Shown: piece after piece, positions 12,654-22,473 of the stretch
How the letters are laid out: the number at the start of each line of letters is the position of its first letter
How positions within the stretch are numbered: the first letter of the stretch is position 1
NCBI GenBank assembly: GCA_001598975.1
Contig: BBXU01000399.1
Location: 1 to 64,000, forward strand
Direction: 5' to 3'
DNA from: Parachlorella kessleri
Taxonomy: Eukaryota > Chlorophyta > Trebouxiophyceae > Chlorellales > Chlorellaceae
Length of the DNA stretch: 64,000 nucleotides
Notes under the pieces: model-generated
What the model was told of the DNA's origin: nothing
The model's database searches: none
The model's input: the letters and a program-made list of their open reading frames with translations, nothing else
Translations under genes and position numbers: made by a program

Positions 12654-15600
12654 ATGTCTCGGCCACAGTCGGTGGTTTGCAGGGCACAGCAGCAGCCATC
12701 TGAAGGCTCGCCACCTGCCCTTGATGTGCTAGCAGGTACGTATGATTATACTGTTGACTTGGCTTTGCAGACGGTTGCTTGTACCTAGGCATGGTTGACA
12801 GTGAAAGACTTTTTAGGGGCCTTGCCACTGCGTTGCTGTCTCCCTTTTTGCAGAGGATGACTTGAAATTCCTTGTCGACGCTGCCCGGTTAGCGGATAGC
12901 TCGGCTGGCCTGACGCAGCCGCACCCTAACTCAGCCTGCCTGCTAGTAGACCGCCAGGGGAGCTGTGTCGGGAGCGGCTTCCTTTGGGCACAGGTCAGGC
13001 CCTGCATAGGCATAAGGTATACCATGCACCTGTTGAAGGTATACTATATACCTGTTGTTGTCAATGGTGGTGGTGACTGCTCTAGGCACCATATAGACGA
13101 CTTGCAATGTTACGCACTGCAGTAGTACTTGCGTAACTCCTACGTACATGGCCTGGCTAGCATCTTGCTTGGTGGAAGTGGTTGGCTCCCTGCGCTTCTC
13201 AAGTAGGCGGGCGGACACTTGTGCAGGGCACTGAGTCGGCCGAGAGCAAAGCTGTGCGCCAGGCAGGGCCGGCGGCGCATGGCGCCACCGCCTACCTGAA
13301 CCTCGAGCCAGGGGACTGCCATGGGGAGAGTGCAGCTGTGGAAGCGCTGGTCCGCGGCGGGGTGGCGCGGGTTGTGATAGGCCTGCGGCACCCCATGGCA
13401 CACTTTCGGGGGGCAGCTGTGGAGGCGCTGCGGAGAGCAGGCGTGGTTGTGCAGGTACCGTCAGTCCGTGTTTCGCAAGGCAGGGAGGCACTTGTGCATG
13501 AAGAGAGAATGCATTGACCCCGGCTGGGTGTATGGCACCAACCGGAGGAACAGAAGGTGGAGCACAACAATGATGGGTAGCTTGCGTGGGCCTTGTTAGG
13601 CCATCCGGGGAACGAGTGCTGTGCACAGTTGCTTGGCATGATTTTGTTGCCTGCCGAGCACTTGCACCAGATTTGCTCGTCTGGACTACTACCTAGGCCT
13701 CTTCCAGGTGTGCCGGTGCAGGTGCTGGGTGAAGACCCCTGCACAGCGCCCCTAGAAGCGCAGGCGGCAGCTCTGGACGCCTGCTTGGCCGTCAATGCCC
13801 CGCTGCTGCACCGGGTTGCCACCAGAAAGCCCATGGGGGTCCTCAAGTATGCCATGACACTGGACGGCAAGATTGCCACCGCACAGGTGAGCCTGGTTGT
13901 GGCGCGACCGGAGAAGCCCATGCAGCCAAGGGAGACACTGGGGGGAGACGCTGCGGCAAGGTCTGCTGGGTGATACCCAGGCAGTTTGCACGCATATTCG
14001 CATGCTTGGCTCTGGCTAGCGTTGACGGGCAGTGCCAGGTCAGTCTTGATCTGTCCATCCACTGCCGCTTGGCTGCCTGGCCTGTACACAAAATGCAGGA
14101 ACGCAGGTGCACACAGATGTAACCAATCTTCAAATACTTGTTGCTGGTGGGCAGGGTCACAGTGCCTGGGTGAGCAGCCCACAGTCGCGGCAGCGGGTGT
14201 TTGACGTGCGGGCGCGGTCGGATGCCGTGATTGTTGGCGGCCAGACAGTGAGGCGGGACGACCCCCAGCTCACCACCAGGCGCCAAGAGGGGCACCAGCC
14301 TGCCCGCATCGTCATGTCCAGGACACTGGACTTGCCAGAGGTGCGCAAGACGTTGCCTGTCAGTGGAGGGGTGTTGGTTGCATATCGCTGAAAGGCAATG
14401 CGTGCCGTCGAGCAGCAGGCCTGCAAACTTCACTGGTAAGGGCGGTACGTGCGTTGCGTCCGCACAGAGTCCCAAGCCATACACCCAAGCTAGGGGTGTG
14501 CGGGGTCACTCTGGCCCCTTCCTTACCCACACAACATCACTGCAAGCCTGTGCATGCCATGCACCACCCTGTGTGCAGAACGCCAAGGTGTGGGACGTGG
14601 GCCATGCCCCTACCATCATCATGACCCAGCGAGGCGCGCGGCGCGGCTTCCAGCGCCTCATGCGCTCCCGCGGCGTGGAGGTCGTGGAGTTTGACTTCCT
14701 CACACCCGAGGCCGTGGCCCGCTACTGCGCTGAGCGGGGCTGGCTGCAGTGCCTGTGGGAGTGTGGCGGGGTGCTGGCGGCGCCGGCGGTGGCGGGCGGG
14801 GCTGTGCACAAGGTCATGGCCTTTGTGGCACCCAAGCTGGTGAGCGGGGTGGGGTGGGTGAGCCCGTGCGCTGGCAGTTGTGGTTGTCTTTCAATGGGGA
14901 CGGTGACACCATGCAGGGCTAGTAGTATCGTGCAGGCTCAGCGTGCCATGCCAGTGTGTATGGCAAGCAGCGGTCGGAAGGAGCGCAGGGACAATTGCCC
15001 ATCATGTTTCGCAAGGCGTTACGTCTTTGCAGCCTGCCAGAGCCCTGTGGCGTGACCACCCCTCAGTCTCCCTTCCATGGGTGGTTGTGCAGATTGGCGG
15101 CAGCAGGGCACCCACGCCCTTGGGCGACCTGGGCTTTGTGGAGATGACCCAGGCGCTGGTGCTGGAAGAGACGGGGTGGGAGCCTTCCGGCCCTGACCTG
15201 CTCATGACCGGCTACCTGCCCCAGTCGGGCGGCCTCAGAGCGCTGGCAGCAGCTGCGGGGGTCGCCCCTGCTGCCCTGACAGCTCCAGGGGGGAGCTCCG
15301 TAGCAGAAGCAGCAGCAGTGGGAGGTGTGCCAGGCAGCGGCGCCAGGTCAGCAACAGCAGCAGCAGGGGCAGCAGTGGGTGTGGCAGTTCCGAAGGTTGG
15401 CAGCGCGGCAGGCAGCACGCCAGTGCTCAACACTGGCCGGAGCAAGTGGGTGTCAGCGGCAGCGGGCGCGCCTGTGGCCGAGTTTTACAAGGCTTGGGAC
15501 CGCAACGGCTGCCTGTCCAACTTCTCAGCCCACCCGATTTGCATGCCCTCCGGCCCTATGACAGTTGAGCGCCTCCGAACCCTCCTTAGTGAGCTTCCAG

Positions 15601-16403
15601 AAGCCCTGGAGAGCTGTGGGCTGCGGTTGGATGCCAGCAGCAGCACTGAAGGCCAACTGGCGGCGGCAGAGCTGGGGAGTGGCAGCAGGGCGTGGGCCAC
15701 TGTTGAGCACTACTATCAGGCGCAGAAGTTTGCGGGCGTGGCGCATCCTGACGCAAAGGTAGGATTTGCCCCTGCGTTGGTGCCTTGGAAAGTGGGCACC
15801 TAGCATGGGAGCCCGCACTGGCAGTGCGGAGTTGTGAGGGTTGCTCCATGCCCCTGGCTGTGCCATCTACTATGAAGCATTTCCCAGAGGGCTTTATAAC
15901 TGGACCGTTGAATAGAATGGTGGTGTACACAACTGCAGGCCCTGGTGGAGGCGATTGCGGCCGCCTCCAGCCCTGAGGAAGCAGCGGCTCTTGGGCGGCG
16001 CAACCAGTGGTGCCGGCCGGAGCTGCTGCGCGACGACTGGGACTGCTCCAAGCTGGCGGTCATGTACGCGGCGCTGCGGGCCAAGTTTGCCTCGCATGCG
16101 GGGCCCCGCCACATGCTGCTCTCCAGCGCTGGAGTAGCTGCAGTAGCTCTGGGGCCAGCAGGAGGCTTAGGAGTGGCCCTGCCGCAAGCCAGCGAGCAGC
16201 CACAGCAGCAGCAGCAGTCGGCGTCCGGGCCGGGCACTGTTAGGGCTGCAAGTGGGGCTTTGACATTGGTGGAGAGCTCACCCCATGACTTCTTCTGGGG
16301 CAGGGGGTTTGACGGCAGCGGGCAGAACATGCTGGGGCGGCTGCTGATGTGCCTCAGAGACGAGATGCTGCGGGAAACCGGTGGTGCCGCCACGAGCTCA
16401 TAG
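12654..16403 (+). CDS. PYRR: Plant-type riboflavin pyrimidine reductase with COG3236 domain (PYRR/PHS1)
   Basis: Reads MSRPQSVVCRAQQQ, then EDDLKFLVDAARLADSS after splicing. First exons are 12654-12735, 12854-12993 and 13227-13454. Three domains follow. (1) A RibD deaminase-like domain whose zinc motifs are lost: ATAYLNLEPGDCHGE replaces the usual LEPC-x-H-x-GRTPPC, and no HAE is seen. (2) A RibD_C reductase: VLKYAMTLDGKIAT, SDAVIVGGQTVRRDDPQLT, APTIIMTQRGARRGF, LWECGGVLAAPAVAGGA, GDLGFVEMTQAL. (3) A C-terminal COG3236/YbiA-like domain: FYKAWDRNGCLSNFSAHPI, ATVEHYYQAQKF, MLLSSAG, SPHDFFWG. This is the layout of plant PYRR (Arabidopsis PHS1), which reduces the riboflavin intermediate in plastids while its COG3236 domain hydrolyses reactive early intermediates. 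A Gly/Ala/Ser/Gln-rich linker separates domains 2 and 3. Start codon uncertain; stop TAG at 16401-16403. Confidence 0.9.
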
Positions 16404-17243
16404 GGGCGTTGGCGCTGGTCGGCTTGGATTGGTGGCGTGTGCAGCTTTGGAAATTGCTTGGTAGGGGAAGTGGCATTCTCGCTTTCTGCTAAGGTACATG
16501 CTGCCTATATTCCCCATCAGGGCTACAAGTTGTCTTGCTAACCTTTGCTTTCAGCTCATTTCATTGGTGTCTATGGTGCAGACTTGCCATTAAAACACTT
16601 GTTCTACTTCTTACTGACATGGGCCCAAACTTGATCAATTGTTAAGTGCTCGCATTTGGTGCTTCCTGCTGCTTCACGCTTCCCCCGTCATTTATGGAGG
16701 TTCTGCCAGCCTCTAACTGCTTCCTTCGTGGTGGACGGTAAATCGCATGTGCACATGTACTGGGTGAACTGAGCAAGGTGTCACAAGCTCCAGCGGGTAA
16801 TAATTCAGGCAACAGCACAGGCCTTGGCTCACTCCTCGCAAGCACCCCAGGCACTTATTAGCCTGATGCATGCTGTCTGCCAGCGTCATCAACAAATGCA
16901 GAAACAGCACTGGTAGAGCGAGCATCAGGCAAGCAGCCCATGCAGCCAGGCGTGCAAAGATGCCTTCAGCATGCCCTACATCCAAGCCTGACAACTAGAG
17001 CATATATCATCGATCACATTTACTACCATCAACCAAATCACCATCTGTGGTGACCTGAGCACAGCTGATAGGGAGGCTGCCTTGGCCAATGGTTAAAAAG
17101 TGCATGACGAGCCCTCACCATCAGGATGGTGAAACTGACTATCGCAGCGAAATGTCGCTTTAAGAGTGTGTCCGTCCGCCTCGCTTGCCACAACCAGACC
17201 GGTCAGGTTTGATCGCCAGCTCACCCTCTACCAGCATCTACTG
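16404..17243. other. Convergent intergenic region
   Basis: Lies between the 3' ends of PYRR (+) and the glutaredoxin (-) and should hold both 3'UTRs. No coding signal, RNA gene or repeat recognised. Confidence 0.6.
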
Positions 17244-18569
17244 CTACAAGGCGCCGGCAGCCTTGAGCATAGGCTTGAGCTCCCCCTTGTTATTCAGTGT
17301 GGCAACTCCCGGCCCGTCGTTGCATCCGCCTGCCACACAAAAACACGTAGGCAATGAGCGACAATGCAAGTGTGGCTCCACATGTGCTGGCGTGGATCCC
17401 AGTGTGACATGCACAGCAGCTAGACGCTTGCAGGAGCGGAGGAGGAGAACCACAAGCTACTCACCAACATTCTGACCAGAAATCCAGATGTTGGGCACCT
17501 GCACGCACAACTTCAGGAGTTCAATGCGAAACCTATTGCTCACTTTCACATCCGTAACCGTAACTCTAAAATAAGAACTTCGACGAGATGTACTTTTGCA
17601 ACCTGCCGACTTCTAGAGCTGCTAGTAAGTGGCAGTGAAGTTCCGAATACAATATTGGCTATCGTGCTACTCTCCTGCAAATGCTGATATGCCGCTGTGA
17701 GCCGCAACAACTGGCTGGTGCACAAATCTACTCTTTCGTCTTACGCCCAACCTCAAGGCCCCCTACGCACACTGGTGCGTCCAGTCTGGCGGGCAAGCTC
17801 CGCCCGAATGGCTTTGCCGTCGTCAATCTGGTCCAGCTCCAAGGCAGTGTACTTGGCCCCAACCTCGTCCAGCAGCGCCTTGGCCTTCTTGCAGTAGGGA
17901 CAGCCGCTCCAGGAGAACACCATGACCTGCAACACAAGGCTGGCTCAGTACGTCGCCAGCTTGATATTACCAAGTATCTGTGCCATGCACAGTGCAAGCA
18001 CCTGTGCCATTCACAGTGCACCAGTTACAGTCTGGCGGTCGACCTGCGGTGCCGAGCATGTCTCTAACTATACAGCTGAGGCAGCCGAGGTGCAAGCAAA
18101 TCTCCCCCTTGCCTCACCGGGTTGTCGGCAATCAGCTTGTCAATCTTGCTCTTGGTTGCTCCCTGGTCATAGTCGCCTGCATACCAGTGGTGACAGCTCC
18201 ATTCGGCCAACGGACAAGCCGGGCAGCACAGAAAGCTGACGTATCAACCACGGGCGAAGTGACCCCAAAAAATATACCCTGCAGCAGATGTGCAAGACAG
18301 GGCAGCCCTAGCCATGCATGACGTATAAGCTGCAACCAAGTGTAGTACATTTCCGTTTACACGACCTGCCTACCTGCCAGAGAAATAGTGAACATCTTCT
18401 TGCCCTCGTTCAGGTCTAGCTTCTTGGCGAACCCAGCCAGCTGCTCACCCAGCCCGCTCCGGACCACGACAGCCCTAGCACGACCAGCCCTTGGGATGCT
18501 GAAGGCACGGCTGCGGCTGTAGAGGCTGCTGGGGCGCACAGACACACATCCGAGAGAGACTGCTGCCAT
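17244..18569 (-). CDS. GRX: CPYC-type glutaredoxin, probably plastid-targeted
   Basis: Four or five exons on the minus strand. The N terminus (MAAVSLGCVSVRPSSLYSRS, then Arg/Ala/Ser-rich to about residue 38) is acid-poor like a plastid or mitochondrial transit peptide. After splicing the core reads KSKIDKLIADNPVMVFSWSG, then CPYCKKAKALLDEVG, the dithiol active site. TSVPNIWISGQNVGG (about 17500-17470, cis-Pro loop) and GCNDGPGVATLNNKGEL (about 17330) follow, ending LKPMLKAAGAL with TAG at 17246-17244. The cis-Pro TVP/TSVP and GG(C)xD glutathione-binding motifs are intact, so it is expected to be an active glutathione-dependent reductase. Start at 18569 is the first Met. The extra ordered stretch before the core (GLGEQLAGFAKKLDLNEGKK) is not part of the minimal glutaredoxin fold. 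Confidence 0.88.
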
Positions 18570-18978
18570 GGTGAGAGTTGGTGACGAGGTAGGTTCCCAC
18601 GCTCAGTAACTGAACGAAGTGCTGGACTTTTTGAAGTGATCGAACGATAGGGGCGCAGGAAGGCAGCAGTAGAAGGTTTAGACAGCACTTCCTGCAGGTT
18701 TGGTCTGAGTGTGATCGGACCCACCAAGCTGAAAGGCCAGGCAGCAAGTGCTTTCTCTTCCGCAGTCTTGAGGGTTAGACCAACGATGGGGCATCAACCG
18801 TTCCTCGCAGGGGACTCCTCCAGTGGAACTCTCTCACCTGCTATGCCCTCCACGCAGCATGATTTCGGCGCGCAGGCAGACTCTTCGAGAGACTGGGGGT
18901 AAGTGACTGTCGCCCGTCCTATGCCATCGGGTGGCCATCACAGAAGGCCCTCTTTAGGACATTAGGGTCACCACAGAC

Positions 18979-21482
18979 ATGGTGAGTAACAGGCATGGTG
19001 CAAGCCTGCCTACCACATTTCTCCCACCTATAGCTGGTCTACCTCACAAACTTGAACTCACACAGTGCTGTTAGACTGTTTACTGATTGCCTGGGTTTGA
19101 GCTGCAGGCCAAGTGGGGAGAGGGTGATGCCCGCTGGAGGGTGGACGACTTGGGAGTAAGGTGCGGCGCTGTTGCCAGCCCTTGAAGACCAGCAACCCCA
19201 TGAGCCAAGCCATCCTCTCTTTTATTTTTTGCTTGGACATGCTTCTCTAGTAGTGGATAGGGAGCTGACTGCTTGGGGCACACCGCAGCATCACCTACCT
19301 CCACCGCACTCGAGGGACTGCGTGGGAGCAATGCACAGGCAAGAATCATTTTATGCTGCCCTGCAGCGGCCGAAATGTGAACAACTGGCACTGGGTGGAG
19401 AAGGATGCCATGGAATGGAGCAAGCAGCGGCTGAGCTCGCTGCTTGTCGGGGTTGACCTGTGCCCAGCGGGGGCCCCCAGCCTGCACACCACCAGCCTAA
19501 GTAAATTGGGTGGTGAGGCAGTTGTCAACAACCGGAAGAAGAAGGTCATTGCTGCTTACGAGCTGGACGTGAGGGTGGACTGGGCAGGCACCGTGGACGG
19601 CGAGGAGGTTAAGGGCCAGGTCCGGTTGCCATATGTGAGGTAGGTGCAGGGGTTAGCGCTTATCAACCCTGGGTTGACCTGGTACTTCATTGGTGGTATC
19701 TTAGTGGCCACTGTAGGCTCTGGTCATGGAGAAGCTATGGTTGCCTTACAAAGGTAGCTGTTAGGTTAGGTGACTTTGCGTGCAGCTGGCTGTCAACCAC
19801 AGCTCAATGGCTTGGACCATGCATGCAAGTCCACTCCTTCATGCCTGGCTTAGCAGCTGGCATACTCCCTGAGAGGGGCCTGACTGCCGCTGCATGTGTT
19901 TGCAGTGAGGAGAATCATGATGAAGACCCAGAGCTGCAGGTCACCACATCAGATGACTCCCTAGCCAGCAGAAAGGCCAAAGAGGCCATCCTCGTGCAGG
20001 GCAAGAAGGTAGGACCTACCTGCTGGACGCATTCGATCGCGATCCTCGGGCAGGGCAAGACTTCCTAGCAGCGGTCGTAACGAGCCGTTCGTTTACACCA
20101 AGCTAATCGTGTTGCGGAAGGATACCTTGCATTTGCACTAGCCCTGGCAATGGCTAGACTGGCCTTGCAACCAGGCTCATAATATGATAGTAGGCAGCGG
20201 ACATTTGGGTCCTCGTGCGTTATTGTGCAGGTGCTGCATGAGGCCATAGCCACATTTGTAAGGGAGCTGCGAGCAGGGGGCCCAATGAGGGAAGGAGCCA
20301 CCGCGGCAGAGCGGGCCCAGGCCACCGAGCCTGGGTCACAGCAGGGGCAGCAGTCAACGCAGCAGCAAGGGCAAGAGCCCAGCGGGTCAAGTGCCCCAGC
20401 AGCAGCAGAAAAAGTGGCAGGGGGGAGCGAAACAGCAGCAGCAGCACCATCGGCCGCCAAGACAACAGGGGCCGGCAGCGGGAGTCAGATAAAGCTGACT
20501 GAGAAGTTCTACGCTTCTGCCAGAGATATTTATGACTGCCTCACGGACCCCCGCCGCATCATGGCCTACACGCAAAGCCCCGCAGAAGCACAGGTGGGGC
20601 GGCCCTTATGCGGATGGGAGACTACTGGACAAGCACCCCTTTGCGTGCCAGTCTGCTAGTTCGGCACCTGCTTGATGTTGTGTGTGGTGTGCATATACCA
20701 CCTCTGGGGTTGACAGGTCCCGTACCAGGTGGAGGCAGTGCGTATGGAGGTGGTCTGCCACCCGTCTCCTACAAATATGCAAGCTTGGAATCTAACACGC
20801 TTGCTTTGTTGCTGCTGCAGCCATCTCCTGGGGGCAAGCTGGTCATGTTTGGCGGCAGCGTGCAGGGAGAGTTCAAGGAGCTGCAGCCACCCAACCGGGT
20901 TGTGATGAACTGGCGGTTCAGCAGCTGGGAGGAGGGCTGCACATCCCAGGTGGGGGGAGTTGATCTGATGCGGGGCGGGCTGCGCTGAGAATGATTCAAG
21001 CCGTTGTGTGTGCCCGTGAAGTGTTCTGCACTTTGTGGCAATAGCGGCTATAATCCCTTACCGAACCCTGCAGAAGCGTTTGAGAGGTAAGGAAGTGTTT
21101 ATTTAGGGTGGCAGGTGCTTCGATGAGAGGGGAGGTACGGGTTTACTGGGCTGACAGGGTTCTAAGCAGTTATCCTCTCTGTCTTGCCTAAGATCTGATC
21201 CGGTAGGTTTCTCCTCGGGACAAGCTAAGGCTAGTGGAACAGCAGGTGAAGCTGGTGTTTGTCACTGGTGGCGTGCCACCAATCCCACATAGTGCCTCTG
21301 TCCTTCAGGTGACAATCACCATAGAGGAGAAGGACAAGGGCAACACGGTGCTCAAGCTAACGCAGACTGGCATTCCGGAGCAGGACCGCTTTGGGCATCA
21401 TGACGTGGTGGGAACCACAGAAGCGGGCTGGAAGAACCAGGTGTTCCACCGCATCCGTGCCGTCTTTGGCTATGGCATTTGA
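18979..21482 (+). CDS. AHA1: AHA1, activator of HSP90 ATPase
   Basis: The start ATG (18979-18981) is followed directly by a GTGAGT donor. Exon 2 (19108-19160) reads AKWGEGDARWRVDDLGV and exon 3, from 19367, reads GRNVNNWHWVEKDAMEW. Together they give the hallmark Aha1 N terminus (MAKWGEGD...NVNNWHW). Then come KKKVIAAYELDVRVDWAG, SEENHDEDPELQV and ILVQGKKVLHEAIATFVREL. An Ala/Gln/Ser-rich linker (about 20280-20460) leads to the AHSA1 C-terminal domain: KLTEKFYASARDIYDCLTD, GGSVQGEFKELQPPNRVVM, NWRFSSWEEGC, VTITIEEKDKGNTVLKLTQT, GWKNQVFHRIRAVFGYGI, stop TGA at 21480-21482. The two domains bind the HSP90 middle and N domains and stimulate its ATPase. It sits in the same window as TOC64, another HSP90 client-pathway protein, but not adjacent; I draw no link. 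Confidence 0.92.
21104..21222 (+). repeat. Dispersed repeat family A, copy 1 (AHA1 intron)
   Basis: Reads GGTGGCAGGTGCTT, GAGAGGGGAGGTACGGGT, TTACTGGGCTGACAGGG, CTTGCCTAAGATCTGATCC, GTAGGTTTCTCC in order. The same ordered blocks recur at 48796, 49087 and, inverted, at 60852 and elsewhere in the window. Confidence 0.75.
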
Positions 21483-22473
21483 GTTGGGGCTGGGCTTTGG
21501 AAGTCAAGGCAGTCCTGTTTGTTATTATGCCTTTCAGGCAGGTGGCGGCGTGCATTGGTGGTCTTGTGTTTTGAGACACAATGCAAATGCATGGCTGCAG
21601 AAGGTCGTTTGTAGAAGGCTCAAGTAACACTTAAGAAATCGTTGTGGACAGCAAATTCCAACTTGTCACCGCATGGCAGACAGGGCAGGCAGTGCGGCAC
21701 ATGTGGCATTAGTAATTCTGGCAATCAAAAGCAGAGCACGTGCCAAGCAAGCGGGAAAGCAAGGCCTTTGAGGATGACCTTTTGGGCCAGACAGACGAGC
21801 AAACAGGGAACGCGCAAAGCGAGGAAGAACGCCAAAATAAACGTAACAGCTGTGTACAAGCATACAAAGTGCAGTGGCACGTGGGTCATGCTGTCAGGGA
21901 AGATTAGCTGTCAATGAAACTGAACTTGTGGGACCCGTTCATCAAGACGTGCAACCACCGGCACTGCTGACTCAGATTACCTGAGACACACAGCACACAG
22001 AACTTGGTATTCCCTCGTGCGAATAGCTACAACGAGCAATACCCAAGGGTTGGTGCAGAGTCACACCCAAGACATAATACCCTATCATATCCCACACACC
22101 GTGCACAGTATCCCAAAGCTAGTGTGTACTCACTCTCCACAAGCAGGACCCCAGTCTCAACGCACAGTCGCATCCATTTTCTGTAGGGCAAGGTTTTGCC
22201 CTAAAGAACTGGTGACCAAGCACGCTCAACAAGCAGCCCACTAACCTAGTAACACTAACGCGCAGAACAAAATTGGAACCGATGAAGTAACAGTACAGCA
22301 AGTGCAAGCTCAACACAGAACAACAGTGACAAGGAGGTAGAAGTCTAGCAAATGGTCATGCCGGACAGTCTGCATTGTTGGTTCCCACCTCTCCTGCAGG
22401 TACTTGCCTCCTTTCATACCTAACACAAGACGCCCCTGGTTCCTAGGCTCACTAACTCCACCAAACCCCTTGC
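21483..22473. other. Convergent intergenic region
   Basis: Lies between the AHA1 stop and the 3' end of the AEC transporter gene. It should contain both 3'UTRs. No gene, RNA or repeat recognised. Confidence 0.6.
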
